NCBI GenBank assembly: GCA_003569365.1
Contig: BGOS01000006.1
Span: forward strand, 1 to 64,000
DNA: 64,000 bases
Source: Anaerolineaceae bacterium
Lineage (GTDB): Bacteria; Chloroflexota; Anaerolineae; Anaerolineales; UBA11657
Direction of reading: 5' to 3'
Every line of letters begins with the position of its first letter. The first letter of the stretch is position 1. This document shows, in pieces, positions 38,913-50,768 of this stretch. The notes beneath the pieces were generated by a model, which did not search any database, was not told the origin of the DNA, and worked only from the letters and a program-made list of their open reading frames with translations. Made by a program: the position numbers and the translations under genes.

Positions 38913-39569
38913 CTATTCCTTGCCCGCCACAGGGTTCTTTTGCTTGCGCGCCACGCGCACAAATACCACGGCTCCGGTCGGGCCAGGCACAGCGCCACGG
39001 ATAGCCAGCAAGTTGCGCGCATCATCAACCAGCGCCACAACCAAATGCTGTGCCGTGACCCGCTGATTGCCCATACGACCCGCCATGCGAGTGCCCTTTG
39101 GCACGCGGCCCGGAGTGGTGCCGGCGCCAATCGAGCCCGGCGCACGCCGCCGATCGGACTGGCCGTGCGAAACCGGTCCGCCGTGAAAACCGTGGCGTTT
39201 GATCGCGCCCTGAAAGCCGCGGCCCTTGGAAACACCCACAACATCAACCAAATCACCGTGCTTAAAAGCTTGCGCAACAGTGACCTTGTCACCCGCAGCG
39301 TAATTCACATCGCCCTTGAAGCGCAGCTCACGCAGCACACTCAGGTTTGGAAGCTCATTGGCCTTAAGGTGGCCGCGCTGCCCGCTGGTGAGCCGCTTAG
39401 TCTTCACTTCACCAAAACCGAGCTGCACAGCCTGGTAACCATCTTTATCCGGTGACTTGAGCTGCGTAACATAGCACGGCCCCGCCTCAATCAAGGTAAC
39501 CTGAATCGAAAGCCCGGCGTCATCAAAGATTTGCGCCATTCCAAGTTTGCGACCGATTAGCCCATTCAT
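38913..39569 (-). CDS. rplC: 50S ribosomal protein L3
   Basis: Early-assembly protein near the peptidyl-transferase centre. The 218 residues begin MNGLIGRKLGMAQIFDDAGL and contain GVSKGRGFQGAIKRHGFHGG, GSIGAGTTPGRVPKGTRMAG and GAVPGPTGAVVFVRVARKQK. It lies 37 bases after rpsJ. Confidence 0.98.
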   Translation of the reverse strand: MNGLIGRKLGMAQIFDDAGLSIQVTLIEAGPCYVTQLKSPDKDGYQAVQLGFGEVKTKRLTSGQRGHLKANELPNLSVLRELRFKGDVNYAAGDKVTVAQAFKHGDLVDVVGVSKGRGFQGAIKRHGFHGGPVSHGQSDRRRAPGSIGAGTTPGRVPKGTRMAGRMGNQRVTAQHLVVALVDDARNLLAIRGAVPGPTGAVVFVRVARKQKNPVAGKE

Positions 39570-39606
39570 ATCTTCAACTAGCTAATATCTAAAGTTCATT
39601 CACCAA

Positions 39607-39915
39607 CTAAATCTTGATCTCAATATCCACGCCTGCCGGCAGGTTTAGCCGCATCAGGGTGTCGATCGTATTTGGATCAGGATCAATTACATCGATCACA
39701 CGCTTGTGGGTGCGGATCTCAAAGTGCTCCTGCGACTTCTTGTCAATAAAAGGCCCGCGCCGCACGCAGAACCGCTCGATGCGCGTTGGCATCGGCACCG
39801 GCCCAACCACCCGCGCACCCGTGCGCTCGGCAGTGGTCACAATTTTGCGCGCAGACTGATCCAACATGCGATGGTCGTATGCCTTCAAACGAATGCGGAT
39901 CCTTTGCTTGGCCAT
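39607..39915 (-). CDS. rpsJ: 30S ribosomal protein S10
   Basis: Part of the 30S head; also called NusE, where it links to transcription antitermination. The 102 residues contain [55 protein letters not shown] and [11 protein letters not shown]. It begins six bases after tuf, so the str and S10 operons are fused here. Confidence 0.98.
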   Translation of the reverse strand: MAKQRIRIRLKAYDHRMLDQSARKIVTTAERTGARVVGPVPMPTRIERFCVRRGPFIDKKSQEHFEIRTHKRVIDVIDPDPNTIDTLMRLNLPAGVDIEIKI

Positions 39916-39921
39916 GGCTGG

Positions 39922-41121
<1,200 letters not shown>

Positions 41122-41151
41122 AGTATTAGTCCCCTAAAATGAAGGCCGGCT

Positions 41152-43230
41152 TTACTTGGCCTTGATTACTTCGAGCGCGATTGCCTCTGGCACCCGCTCG
41201 TAACGCGCAAACTCCATCGAGAACACGCCGCGCCCCTGGGTGCGCGAACGCAGCACCGTTGCGTAACCAAACATCTCAGCCAACGGCACGATCGCAAGCA
41301 CAGCCTGAGCGTTGCCGGGGCGCCCTTCCATTCCCTGGATCGCTCCCCGCCGCGAAGAGATATCACCCATGATGTCGCCCATGTATTCTTCCGGCATCAG
41401 CACTTCCACCTTCATCAAAGGCTCAAGCAAAACAGGCTTCGCCTTCAATACGCCTTCCTTGAATGCCATCGACCCGGCCAATTGGAAAGCCATCTCGCTC
41501 GAGTCCACATCGTGGAACGAACCGTCAATCAGCGTCACCATCACATCCGTGACCGGATATCCAGCCAGCACGCCGTTCTCAGCAGCGCCCCGCACGCCGC
41601 GCTCTACCGGCGAAATAAATTCGCGCGGGATTGTGCCGCCAACGATCGCACTCTCAAATCCAATTCCAGAACCTGGCTCTCCCGGCTCCAGCTTGATCAC
41701 AACATGCGCAAACTGCCCGCGTCCGCCACTTTGCTTTACGTGGCGGTAGTCAAGGTGTTCAACGGTGCGCGTAATACTTTCGTTGTACGCAACCCGTGGC
41801 CGCCCCACAGTTGCCTGAACCTTGAACTCGCGCAGCATGCGGTCCACCAAAATCTCAAGATGCAGCTCGCCCATTCCCGAAATTACCGTTTGCCCGGTGG
41901 TCTCGTCCGAGCGCACCCGGAATGTCGGATCTTCTTCCGACAGCTTGTGCAAGGCATTGCCCATCTTGTCCTGATCGGCAGTGGTCTTCGGCTCAACCGC
42001 CACCGAGATCACCGGCTCTGGGAAAGTGATGCGCTCCAGCACAACACCGTCATCACCGATCGCCAGCGTGTCACCCGTGAAGGTGTCTTTCAAGCCAAGC
42101 GTTGCGGCAATGTCACCTGCGCCCACTTCATCCAAGTCTTCACGCCGGTCCGCATACATGCGAATGACGCGCCCCACCCGCTCGCGCTTGCGTTTGGTGG
42201 TGTTGTGCACCTTCTCGCCCGCAGTGAGCTTGCCCGAGTAAACCCGGAAGTAAGCCAACCGGCCCACAAACGGATCGCTCACAATTTTGAAAACCAGCGC
42301 CGCCAACGGAGCGTCTACGCTTGGCGGGCACTCAATCGGTTCGCCCGAAGAAGCCGATACGCCGACTAGTGGCGGCACATCCAACGGCGACGGCAGAAAA
42401 TCCACGACCGCATCAAGCACCGGCTGGATGCCTTTGTTTTTCAGCGATGACCCGCAAAATACCGGGTTCATCTTTCCGCTGATTGTGCTAACCCGGATTG
42501 CCGAACGCAGCTGATCGATGCTCGGCTCAGTGCCTTCAAGATACATCGCCATCAGCTCATCGTCATGCTCCGCAACTTTCTCAATCATGAAAGCGCGCGC
42601 CACCGCCACCTCTTCAGCCATTTCGGCTGGAATTTCGCCATACTCGCGTGTCACACCCAGTTGATCAGACCACGTGATCAGCCGCATTTCCAAAAGATCG
42701 ATCACACCACTGAACGTAGCCTCAGACCCCACTGGAAGCTGCAAAGGCACCGGGTTGGCTCCAAGGCGTTCGCGAACCATTGCCACACAGCGCTCAAAGT
42801 TCGCACCCACCCGGTCCATTTTGTTGACAAAGCAAATTCTGGGAACAGAGTAGCGATCCGCCTGCCGCCACACAGTCTCACTTTGCGGTTCAACTCCCTG
42901 CACCGCATCAAACACCACAATCCCGCCATCAAGCACGCGCAAAGAGCGCTGCACCTCGGCCGTGAAATCAATATGGCCGGGGGTGTCGATTAGATTAAAT
43001 AGATGCTCGCGCCACTCCGCAGTAATTGCCGCCGACACAATTGTGATGCCGCGCTCGCGTTCCTGCTCCATCCAATCGGTAACCGTGTTGCCATCATCAA
43101 CATTTCCAATCCGGTGCGTCTTGCCCGTATAGAACAGAATCCGCTCGGTGGTGGTGGTCTTGCCCGCATCGATATGGGCAATGATGCCAATATTGCGGAC
43201 CCGCTCCAGTGGAGGGCGCGTGCTTGTCAC
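41152..43230 (-). CDS. fusA: Elongation factor G
   Basis: GTPase that drives ribosome translocation. The 692 residues contain [46 protein letters not shown] and the domain IV-V segments [17 protein letters not shown] and [16 protein letters not shown]. The start is GTG. It lies 50 bases after rpsG and 30 before tuf. Confidence 0.98.
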   Translation of the reverse strand: MTSTRPPLERVRNIGIIAHIDAGKTTTTERILFYTGKTHRIGNVDDGNTVTDWMEQERERGITIVSAAITAEWREHLFNLIDTPGHIDFTAEVQRSLRVLDGGIVVFDAVQGVEPQSETVWRQADRYSVPRICFVNKMDRVGANFERCVAMVRERLGANPVPLQLPVGSEATFSGVIDLLEMRLITWSDQLGVTREYGEIPAEMAEEVAVARAFMIEKVAEHDDELMAMYLEGTEPSIDQLRSAIRVSTISGKMNPVFCGSSLKNKGIQPVLDAVVDFLPSPLDVPPLVGVSASSGEPIECPPSVDAPLAALVFKIVSDPFVGRLAYFRVYSGKLTAGEKVHNTTKRKRERVGRVIRMYADRREDLDEVGAGDIAATLGLKDTFTGDTLAIGDDGVVLERITFPEPVISVAVEPKTTADQDKMGNALHKLSEEDPTFRVRSDETTGQTVISGMGELHLEILVDRMLREFKVQATVGRPRVAYNESITRTVEHLDYRHVKQSGGRGQFAHVVIKLEPGEPGSGIGFESAIVGGTIPREFISPVERGVRGAAENGVLAGYPVTDVMVTLIDGSFHDVDSSEMAFQLAGSMAFKEGVLKAKPVLLEPLMKVEVLMPEEYMGDIMGDISSRRGAIQGMEGRPGNAQAVLAIVPLAEMFGYATVLRSRTQGRGVFSMEFARYERVPEAIALEVIKAK

Positions 43231-43280
43231 AGTTCGTGAGTAGAGATCTGGGCATGCGGAGAAAAAATATTCTCGCGCCC

Positions 43281-43751
43281 CTAAAATCTATAGTGGCTAA
43301 AAGCCCGGTTGGCTTCTGCCATCTTGTGTACTTCTTCGCGCTTGCGCATTGCCCCGCCCGAACCACCAGCCGCATCCTGCAGCTCGTTGGCCAGCTTCTC
43401 GCTCATGGACTTGCCGGCACGGGCGCGCGCTGCGTCAATGATCCAGCGCATCGCCAAAGTCTCGCGGCGCTCTGGCTTCACTTCCAGCGGCACTTGATAC
43501 GTGGCGCCGCCAACCCGCCGCGGCTTGACTTCCACCACCGGAGCCACATTCTGCAGCGCACTTTCAAACAGCTCGATCGGCTCTTTCTGGGTGCGCGCTG
43601 CCATCTCCGCCATCGCGGTGTACAACACGCGCTGCGCTACGCTTTTCTTGCCGCCGTACATGAGGCGATGCACAAACATCGAAACCCGCCGGTTGTGGAA
43701 CTTGGGGTCCGGCAATACTTCGCGCGGCGCCGGTGTATATCTACGTGACAT
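43281..43751 (-). CDS. rpsG: 30S ribosomal protein S7
   Basis: Primary 16S rRNA 3'-domain binder and the str-operon repressor in E. coli. The 156 residues contain [57 protein letters not shown] and the [14 protein letters not shown] end. It lies 29 bases after rpsL. Confidence 0.98.
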   Translation of the reverse strand: MSRRYTPAPREVLPDPKFHNRRVSMFVHRLMYGGKKSVAQRVLYTAMAEMAARTQKEPIELFESALQNVAPVVEVKPRRVGGATYQVPLEVKPERRETLAMRWIIDAARARAGKSMSEKLANELQDAAGGSGGAMRKREEVHKMAEANRAFSHYRF

Positions 43752-43780
43752 CTTGAATAGCTCTTACTTGAAAGCGCAAA

Positions 43781-44206
43781 TTACTTCTTGGCTTTCGGGC
43801 GCTTGCCGCCATACTTGGAGCGCCCCTGGCGCCGCGCATCCACGCCGGTTGTATCCAGTGTGCCACGCACGATGTGATAGCGCACGCCCGGCAAATCTTT
43901 AACACGCCCGCCGCGCACCAGCACCACGGAGTGCTCCTGCAGCGAATGACCCTCGCCGGGAATGTAAGCCGTGATCTCCATGCCGTTGGACAGGCGCACG
44001 CGCGCAACCTTGCGCATGGCTGAGTTTGGCTTCTTGGGAGTTTGAGTCCGGACCACAGTGCAAACACCGCGCTTCTGCGGCGCACCTTTTGCCTGCTTCG
44101 CCCGGCGCTCCTTGTTGGAGTTGTACGTGAACTGCAGCGCGGGCGCCTTGCTCATTTTGCGGCGCAGCTTCCGGCCCTTGCGCACAAGTTGATTGATCGT
44201 CGGCAT
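43781..44206 (-). CDS. rpsL: 30S ribosomal protein S12 with a short lineage insertion
   Basis: Decoding-centre protein and site of streptomycin-resistance mutations. The 141 residues contain [55 protein letters not shown] and [12 protein letters not shown]. Between PALQ and GAPQKRGVC there is an insertion of about 14 residues ([15 protein letters not shown]) relative to E. coli. The Lys of TPKKPNSA is present. It is the first gene of the super-operon and has its own promoter at 44364-44392. Confidence 0.98.
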   Translation of the reverse strand: MPTINQLVRKGRKLRRKMSKAPALQFTYNSNKERRAKQAKGAPQKRGVCTVVRTQTPKKPNSAMRKVARVRLSNGMEITAYIPGEGHSLQEHSVVLVRGGRVKDLPGVRYHIVRGTLDTTGVDARRQGRSKYGGKRPKAKK

Positions 44207-44250
44207 TTCGTTCCTCTACTCCGTTCTAAACCTAAAGTCCGCCCACAGCT

Positions 44251-44282
44251 TGCGAGGCCAATACGCATGCATTGGCCTCGCA
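44251..44282 (-). promoter_or_regulatory. Perfect 12-bp hairpin in the rpsL leader
   Basis: TGCGAGGCCAAT (44251-44262) pairs perfectly with ATTGGCCTCGCA (44271-44282) around an 8-base loop. No T run follows on either strand, so it is not an ordinary intrinsic terminator. It lies in the roughly 150-base leader between the str promoter and rpsL and could be a ribosomal-protein binding site, an attenuator part or an RNA-processing site. Confidence 0.6.
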
Positions 44283-44363
44283 GTTATCAAGTTATTCAAT
44301 TCGCCCGTGGCCCCTGCCCTCGGACGACCCATAGCGCGCCCAAATTTGCTCGGGCGGCCTGAA

Positions 44364-44392
44364 ATTTTACTCCCCGCGCCCCGTAAAGTCAA
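44364..44392 (-). promoter_or_regulatory. Strong predicted promoter of the str/S10/spc/alpha super-operon
   Basis: On the minus strand TTGACT (44387-44392), 17 bases, TAAAAT (44364-44369). It lies just past the rpoB stop, so the ribosomal run can be transcribed independently of rpoB. Confidence 0.75.
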
Positions 44393-44419
44393 GCCGAATT
44401 TTCGGGCTTTCCGAATTGC

Positions 44420-47400
44420 CTATCGGCCCAGCTCCAGCAGCCCCATCCCACCCAAGCTTGGCATGCGGCGGCGCTCCTCTTCCTTTCCAAACTCGATCAG
44501 CTCGCCGTTGTCCAGAACCGCTTCCATAGCAAGCCCCAAACTTTGCATTTCCTTCACCAAAACGTGGAAAGATGCTGGAATTCCAGGGTCTTCAATCGGT
44601 TCACCTTTCACAATGGATTCATAAGCCTTCACCCGGCCGGCCACATCATCAGACTTGATGGTGAGCATTTCCTGCAAAATGTGCGCCGCGCCGTAGGCTT
44701 CGAGTGCCCACACTTCCATCTCGCCAAAGCGCTGGCCGCCAAACTGGGCTTTGCCGCCCAGCGGCTGCTGCGTCACAAGCGAATATGGCCCGGTCGAGCG
44801 CGCGTGCACTTTGTCTTCCACCAAATGCGCCAGCTTCAGCATGTGAATGTAGCCAACCGTTACCGGCTGGTCGTACGCCAAGCCGCCGCGGCCGTCACGC
44901 ACTTTCATCTTGCCCAAGATCGGCAACGGGTCGCCGCTGCTACTCATCATTTTGGCAGCCGTCTCGCGCAGTGTCTCAGTGTTTTGGCGCCGGGCCTTCA
45001 CCTCGTGGTCTTCCAGCCACAACACCAAACAGGCACGCACGGCCAAGTCGTCGGCCACAGCAGACTCTTCAGACGGCGCAGGATTGCCAAACACCAGCAG
45101 CTCGTCCGGCGCAAACCCGCACTCGGCCAGCCACGTAGTGAGCGCAGCCCGCCGCGCATACACCAAGTCAGTCTGCAGAAGCACGCGATCATACTTGCGC
45201 TTGTCCACCCATGTTTCCAGGAACAGCCGGATTGCTTCTTCATCGTCCTGGATTTCTGTAGTGTCGGACTCGCTATCCTTCAACCACTGCCATGCCCGAT
45301 TGCCGGCTTCCTTCCAAGCGCGGTCGATCAACCACGCACGCGCCAGCTCGGCCTCAATTTCACTCTCGGATGCACCATCAAACACCGGGGTCACAGCTCG
45401 AAAGCCGAGCCGGTCTGCGGCCCAACCCAAGTGTGTCTCCAGCATCTGCCCAATGTTCATGCGCCCCGGTACACCCAAAGGATTCAGAATGATATCGACC
45501 GGCGTGCCATCCTCCAGGAAAGGCATGTCTTCTTCCGGCAATATCTTAGAAACAACGCCCTTGTTGCCATGGCGCCCGGCCATCTTGTCGCCTTCGGTAA
45601 GTTTGCGCCGTTGGCTGAGCGACACCCGCACCATCTTCTCCACCCCGGGTGAAAGATCCTCCGTCTGACCGCGGTCGAAAACTTTTACATCCACCACTTT
45701 GCCCTTTTCGCCATGCGGCAGTTGCAGGGATGTGTCCTTTACTTCGCGTGACTTCTCGCCGAAGATGGCGCGCAGCAGTTTCTCTTCCGGTGACAGTTCC
45801 TTCTCACCCTTGGGCGTGATCTTTCCCACAAGGTAATCGCCCGGGCCCACTTCAGCGCCGATGCGCACGATGCCATGCTCATCGAGGTCCTTAAGGCTTT
45901 CCTCGCCCAAATTGGGAATGTCACGCGTAATCTCCTCCGGCCCGAGCTTGGTATCGCGCGCCTCCACTTCATGCTTCTCGATGTGAATGGACGTGAATTT
46001 ATCCTCGCGCAACATGCGGCTGGAAATCACGATCGCATCCTCAAAGTTGTAGCCTTCCCATGACATGAATGCAACCAGCACGTTTTGGCCCAGCGCGATA
46101 TCGCCCCGATCAGTGCTGGAGGAGTCCGCAATTACCTGGCCAACTTTCACCTTCTGCCCTTTTTGCACAATCGGGCGCTGGTCGATACAGGTGCTCTGGT
46201 TGGAACGCTTGAAGCGCCGCAGTGCATAAGTCTGTTTGCGGTCTTTGCCTTGCGGCAACACCACAATCTCACTGCCAGTTACGGACACCACCTGGCCCGC
46301 CGTCAATGCCCGCACCACCTGGCCGGAGTCCTTTACAGCCACCGCTTCCATGCCGGTGGATACGATTGCAACTTCCGGCCGCAGCAAAGGAACAGCCTGC
46401 GCCATCATGTTGGAACCCATCAGCGCACGGTTGGCATCATCATGCTCGAGGAACGGAATGAGCGAGGCGGAAATGCCGACGATCTGCTGCGGCGCAATAT
46501 CCATATAGTCAATATTGGCCGGTGCCTCAAAAACAAATTTGGCATGCGAGCGGCACGACGAACGCGGCCGCACAAACTCGCCGTTGGGCTTAAGTGGTGC
46601 CTGCGCCTGCGCGATCACATAGCGATCCTCGGTATCCGCCGACATATATGTGGTCTCATGCGACACGAACGGCACAATTTTCACCATGAACTTGTCGCCC
46701 AGCCGCTCCAAGCGCCGCGCCACGTCCTTTGTGATTTCAGTGCCATCGGTAAACATCACCTTGTCGTTTTTGGGGTCGTGCAGGTCATCCCGAATGGTGC
46801 GTCCAACCAGTTGCGAGTGCGTCGCGCGCAGCTCGCGGACCACCTTGCGATAAGGCGTTTCAATAAACCCAAATGGATTGACCTTGGCGTACGAGGACAA
46901 GCGCCCAATCAGGCCGATATTAGGGCCTTCCGGCGTCTCAATCGGGCAGATGCGGCCGTAGTGCGAGTGATGCACATCGCGCACATCAAAGCCCGCGCGC
47001 TCACGCCGCAAGCCGCCCGGTCCCAGCGCGGACAATGTGCGCTTGTGGCGCAGCTCCGAAAGCGGATTGGTCTGATCCATAAACTGCGAGAGCTGGCTGG
47101 ATCCAAAGAACTCCCGCACAGCTGCCACCACCGGCCGGATGTTGATGAGGTTTACCGGCGAAACAATATTGTCCTGATCTCGGATGGACATGCGCTCGCG
47201 CACCACCCGCTCCATGCGGCGCATGCCCACGCGCAGCTTGTTTTGAATCAGCTCGCCCACGGTCTTCACGCGCCGGTTGCCAAGGTGGTCCATCTCGTCA
47301 GCCGGCTCATCGCCGTTGTTGATTTGGATCATGCGCTTCAGCAGCCCAATGATGTCCGCTTTGGTTACGGTGCGGTGCGCCAGCGGCACGCGGTTGCCAA

Positions 47401-48331
47401 GGTCCAGCTTCTGATTAAGTTTGTAGCGCCCAACCCGCTCCAGGTTGTAACGCCGCTGGTCAAAAAGCTGCTGCGTTAAAAACTCGCGCGCGTTATCCAG
47501 CGTGGCCGGATCGCCGGGGCGCATCTTTTTGAAGAACTCAATCAGGGCTTCCTGCGCAACTGTGCGCTTGCTGCCGGCTTCCCATTCCGGCTCCTGCCGG
47601 ATTGTGGAAACGATGAACTGGCGATCCGGGTCAGTGTCCACTTTGGAGAATAGCGCCAGCAGCTCCTCATCGCTGCCGGTTTGCAGCGGCGAGTTTGGCA
47701 AGCCGTCACTGACGGCTGCCATGGCCCGCAGCAATATGGTCACCGGAACAGTCCGTTTGCGGTTAAACCGCAAAATCAGATAGTCAGCTTTGCGCGTGTC
47801 AAACTCCATCCAAGCGCCGCGGTCCGGCACCAGCTTGGCAGCTGCCATGCGCCGTCCGGTGGTTGTCTCAACCTGGCTCTCAAAATACACGCCCGGCGAG
47901 CGAATGAGCTGCGATACCACTACGCGCTCGGTGCCATTCACAATGAAGGTGCCGCGCTCAGTCATCAACGGGAAGTCACCGAGAAAAATATCGGACTTGA
48001 TGGGGTTCGGGATCTCATCGCCCGTAAGCAATACACTCACATAAAGCGGAGCGCAGTAAGTAAGGTCGCGCTCAAGGCATTCTTCAACCGGGTTCTTGAC
48101 TTTTTCAAACCAAAACTTCAGGCCGGCTTCGCGCGCCTCTTTTGTGTTGCCCGGCAGAAATAGTTTCATGCCGCCCTTAAACGATTCGATCGGAGAGATC
48201 TCATCAAACAAATCGCGCAGCCCATCCTGCTTCAACCATTCGAAGGAAGAGAGCTGCACTTCAATCATTTCCGGCAGCGGAAAATCATGGTTTAGACGCG
48301 CGTAAGACTTGACGGGACGGTTAACACTCAT
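44420..48331 (-). CDS. rpoB: DNA-directed RNA polymerase subunit beta with a large C-terminal insertion
   Basis: Catalytic subunit of RNA polymerase. The 1303 residues include [20 protein letters not shown] and [17 protein letters not shown] (rifampicin region, wild-type at the main resistance residues), [55 protein letters not shown] and [20 protein letters not shown]. Between [17 protein letters not shown] and [11 protein letters not shown] there are about 139 residues (about 1001-1139), where E. coli has only a short linker. AGGAG lies ten bases before the ATG. The usual neighbour rpoC is missing: the next gene is rpsL. rplJ and rplL are also absent upstream. Confidence 0.98.
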   Translation of the reverse strand: MSVNRPVKSYARLNHDFPLPEMIEVQLSSFEWLKQDGLRDLFDEISPIESFKGGMKLFLPGNTKEAREAGLKFWFEKVKNPVEECLERDLTYCAPLYVSVLLTGDEIPNPIKSDIFLGDFPLMTERGTFIVNGTERVVVSQLIRSPGVYFESQVETTTGRRMAAAKLVPDRGAWMEFDTRKADYLILRFNRKRTVPVTILLRAMAAVSDGLPNSPLQTGSDEELLALFSKVDTDPDRQFIVSTIRQEPEWEAGSKRTVAQEALIEFFKKMRPGDPATLDNAREFLTQQLFDQRRYNLERVGRYKLNQKLDLGNRVPLAHRTVTKADIIGLLKRMIQINNGDEPADEMDHLGNRRVKTVGELIQNKLRVGMRRMERVVRERMSIRDQDNIVSPVNLINIRPVVAAVREFFGSSQLSQFMDQTNPLSELRHKRTLSALGPGGLRRERAGFDVRDVHHSHYGRICPIETPEGPNIGLIGRLSSYAKVNPFGFIETPYRKVVRELRATHSQLVGRTIRDDLHDPKNDKVMFTDGTEITKDVARRLERLGDKFMVKIVPFVSHETTYMSADTEDRYVIAQAQAPLKPNGEFVRPRSSCRSHAKFVFEAPANIDYMDIAPQQIVGISASLIPFLEHDDANRALMGSNMMAQAVPLLRPEVAIVSTGMEAVAVKDSGQVVRALTAGQVVSVTGSEIVVLPQGKDRKQTYALRRFKRSNQSTCIDQRPIVQKGQKVKVGQVIADSSSTDRGDIALGQNVLVAFMSWEGYNFEDAIVISSRMLREDKFTSIHIEKHEVEARDTKLGPEEITRDIPNLGEESLKDLDEHGIVRIGAEVGPGDYLVGKITPKGEKELSPEEKLLRAIFGEKSREVKDTSLQLPHGEKGKVVDVKVFDRGQTEDLSPGVEKMVRVSLSQRRKLTEGDKMAGRHGNKGVVSKILPEEDMPFLEDGTPVDIILNPLGVPGRMNIGQMLETHLGWAADRLGFRAVTPVFDGASESEIEAELARAWLIDRAWKEAGNRAWQWLKDSESDTTEIQDDEEAIRLFLETWVDKRKYDRVLLQTDLVYARRAALTTWLAECGFAPDELLVFGNPAPSEESAVADDLAVRACLVLWLEDHEVKARRQNTETLRETAAKMMSSSGDPLPILGKMKVRDGRGGLAYDQPVTVGYIHMLKLAHLVEDKVHARSTGPYSLVTQQPLGGKAQFGGQRFGEMEVWALEAYGAAHILQEMLTIKSDDVAGRVKAYESIVKGEPIEDPGIPASFHVLVKEMQSLGLAMEAVLDNGELIEFGKEEERRRMPSLGGMGLLELGR

Positions 48332-48397
48332 CTCGCAGATGCTCCTAAAAGGCTATTCAGCTGTTGTTGGCGAAATAAACGGAGGATACAGACCAGA

Positions 48398-48426
48398 AGT
48401 ATACCAGTAATTTTCAGCAGGGTCAA
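48398..48426 (-). promoter_or_regulatory. Strong predicted promoter of rpoB
   Basis: On the minus strand TTGACC (48421-48426), 17 bases, TATACT (48398-48403). The leader to the rpoB ATG is about 60 bases. The -35 overlaps the stop region of the SDR gene. Confidence 0.75.
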
Positions 48427-49379
48427 AGGTTTTTTTGGGGTTCCGGCAACCGCCGCCCGGTTACCCGGCGCCAGTCATCAAGCCAGCTGTGGCCGCGCAG
48501 GTAACCCAGGTTGGGGCTAAAGCGCGCGGGGCGCAGCTCAAAGAAGCGCTGCATACTGTTAATTTCGCAGGCTTGGTTCACAGCCAGCAGGTCCAGCCAA
48601 CAGCCGGCCAGTGGCGACTGTGGCCACAAACTGCGCCACACGCCCATGGCCGGGCGCGAGTAGGCAAGCGGCGCAGTAATAATTTGCCGGCGCACCCCCG
48701 TTGCCGCCATGATGGCAGCCAGAACCTCATTGATGGTAAGCGCTTCGGGGCCGCCAATCTCAATGGTGCGATTCTCGAAGCCGCGTTCGTTGCATACCGC
48801 CATCAGCCCGTGCACCACATCCTGAACCGAAAGCGGCTGCCAGCGCGCATCAATGGGACCCGGGCGCACAAACACACCAGGCGCGAGGCGCAGCAGGGCA
48901 GCGAGCATGCTGGGGAGTGCATCGCCGGCACCGAACACCGGCGCACTTTGCACGATGGTGTAGGGCACGCCACTCTGGCGAATAAATTCTTCTGCGAGGC
49001 CTTTGATCTTGAGCAGCTGAAATGCAGATGCGCGATCTGCGCCAAGATGCGAGAGATAAACGAAGCGCTGTACTCCCGCTTGCTGCGCGGCTTGCAGCAA
49101 TTGCAACGTGCCACGATAGTCAACGGACATGAGGCCTGCGGTGGTGCCACGCGCGTAGTTGCCTGCAAGGTGAACAACAACCTGTGCGCCGGCACACGCA
49201 GCGGCCAAACCATGGCCGCTCTCAAGGTCTGCAACAGCAACCGGCACGGCGAAGCTGCGCGGCAGTTGTGGTGTGCGCGTTTGCGGGCGCAGCAAGCAGC
49301 GCACCTGCGCACCAGACTGCACCAGCCGGGTCACCAATGCCCGGCCTATAAATCCTGTGGCGCCGGAAATTACAATCAA
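48423..49379 (-). CDS. Atypical SDR / NAD(P)-binding epimerase-like protein
   Basis: The 318-residue protein has the Rossmann motif VISGATGFIGRALVTRL at the N-terminus, VVHLAGNYARGTT, FVYLSHLGADRASAF and VPYTIVQSAPVFGAGD. The YxxxK catalytic pair of classical SDRs is not obvious, so it fits the atypical NmrA/NDUFA9-like group, which may bind NAD(P) without classical catalysis. The C-terminal 90 or so residues (WPQSPLAGCWLDLLAVNQAC) resemble those seen in complex-I-associated NDUFA9-like proteins. The ligand and role are unknown. It is divergent from fabF. Confidence 0.75.
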   Translation of the reverse strand: MIVISGATGFIGRALVTRLVQSGAQVRCLLRPQTRTPQLPRSFAVPVAVADLESGHGLAAACAGAQVVVHLAGNYARGTTAGLMSVDYRGTLQLLQAAQQAGVQRFVYLSHLGADRASAFQLLKIKGLAEEFIRQSGVPYTIVQSAPVFGAGDALPSMLAALLRLAPGVFVRPGPIDARWQPLSVQDVVHGLMAVCNERGFENRTIEIGGPEALTINEVLAAIMAATGVRRQIITAPLAYSRPAMGVWRSLWPQSPLAGCWLDLLAVNQACEINSMQRFFELRPARFSPNLGYLRGHSWLDDWRRVTGRRLPEPQKNL

Positions 49380-49417
49380 GTCTTTTATGGCGCGTCAGAC
49401 CGCGGGATCGCGGTGTT

Positions 49418-49455
49418 ATTATAAGCGGATGGATCTTTACGGTTCCAATACCGTA
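49418..49455. promoter_or_regulatory. Inverted repeat and weak minus-strand promoter between the SDR gene and fabF
   Basis: Inverted repeat TACGGT-TCCAAT-ACCGTA at 49438-49455. On the minus strand TTGGAA (49443-49448) overlaps it and TATAAT (49418-49423) follows after 19 bases, a slightly long spacer. The repeat could be an operator serving the SDR gene, fabF-fabH or both. Confidence 0.4.
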
Positions 49456-49502
49456 GATTTTCAACTGCGCGACGCAGCCTTGACTACTGTGACGCCAACA
49501 AT

Positions 49503-50762
49503 ATGAACAGTACCCGCAAGCGAGTTGTAATAACGGGCATGGGCACGGTGAACCCGCTGGGCTTGAATTTGGCTGCCAGCTGGCAGGCAATCATGCGCGG
49601 GGCTTCCGGCATTGAGCTGATCTCGTTGTTTGATACCGCGGCACACTCGGTCAAGATCGCGGGCGAGGTGAAAGGCTTCGACCCAGTTGAGCGCTTCGGC
49701 AAGAAGGACGCCCGCCGGATGGACCGCTTTGTGCAGTTCGCACTCAGCGCAGCCCAGGAGGCAGTGCTCGCGTCCGGCCTGAAGGTTGACGCTGGCAACG
49801 CTGACCGGATCGGCGCGCTGATTGGCACTGGAATGGGCGGCATCACCACTGTGGGTTCAGAGGCGCAGACCTTGAATGCACGCGGTGCCAGCCGCATCAG
49901 CCCATTCATGGTGCCAATGATGCTGCCGGATACAGCAGCCGGGCAGGTTGCGCTGCATTTTGGGTTGCGCGGGCCAAACCTTGCCGTGAGTGCAGCGTGC
50001 GCCAGCAGCACAAATGCAATTGGCGAAGCAGCGGAGATGATCCGGCGCGGCGCAGCAGACGTGATGCTGAGTGGTGGCGCCGAAGCAGCGCTCACGCCGC
50101 TGATTATGGCGGGCTTTGCCAACATGGGCACGCTCTCAACCAAGTCATCCGATCCGCACTCAGCCTCCCGCCCGTTTGATAACGAACGCGACGGGTTTGT
50201 GGCAGCCGAAGGCGCGGCCGTGCTGGTGCTGGAAGATGCAGCGCACGCCACGGCACGCGGCGCACAAATTCTGGGAGAGGTACTGGGGTACGGACTCAGC
50301 AATGACGCCTTTCACATGACCGCACCCGCCAGTGACGGCTCAAGCGCTGCACGGTGCATGCAGCTTGCGCTGAATGATGCCGGCTTGCAAGCCGCCGATA
50401 TCGATTATCTCAACGCCCATGGCACCTCAACCATGTTGAACGACCGGATGGAAACACTGGCGATAAAAAAAGTATTTGCAGCTGCAGCGGCTACACTGCC
50501 GGTCTCGTCCACAAAATCGATGCATGGCCACTTGCTGGGCGCCGCCGGCGCACTTGAGGCGTGCATCGCACTGCAGGCCATAGCGCACGGCATTCTGCCG
50601 CCCACAATAAATTACGCGCACCCGGACGAGCACTGCGATCTGGACTACGTGCCAAACCAGTCGCGGGCCGCCAAAGTGCGCCGGGCGATGTCAAACTCCT
50701 TCGGGTTCGGCGGCCATAATGCCTGCCTGATTTTTGGCTCTTATCTCAATGACCACGCCTGA
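49503..50762 (+). CDS. fabF: 3-oxoacyl-[ACP] synthase II
   Basis: Condensing enzyme that elongates acyl-ACP with malonyl-ACP in type II fatty acid synthesis. The 419 residues contain VVITGMGTVNPLGLNLAASW, the nucleophile motif VSAACASSTNAIGEA, LNAHGTSTMLND with the first catalytic His, and KSMHGHLLGAAGALE with the Lys and second His. It is followed after six bases by fabH. acpP, usually adjacent to fabF, is not here. Confidence 0.96.
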   Translation: MNSTRKRVVITGMGTVNPLGLNLAASWQAIMRGASGIELISLFDTAAHSVKIAGEVKGFDPVERFGKKDARRMDRFVQFALSAAQEAVLASGLKVDAGNADRIGALIGTGMGGITTVGSEAQTLNARGASRISPFMVPMMLPDTAAGQVALHFGLRGPNLAVSAACASSTNAIGEAAEMIRRGAADVMLSGGAEAALTPLIMAGFANMGTLSTKSSDPHSASRPFDNERDGFVAAEGAAVLVLEDAAHATARGAQILGEVLGYGLSNDAFHMTAPASDGSSAARCMQLALNDAGLQAADIDYLNAHGTSTMLNDRMETLAIKKVFAAAAATLPVSSTKSMHGHLLGAAGALEACIALQAIAHGILPPTINYAHPDEHCDLDYVPNQSRAAKVRRAMSNSFGFGGHNACLIFGSYLNDHA

Positions 50763-50768
50763 CCGCGC

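Noticed and set aside
46085-47479. 464-residue plus-strand frame opposite rpoB
   Set aside because: Antisense shadow of rpoB; His/Arg/Leu-rich with no domain features.
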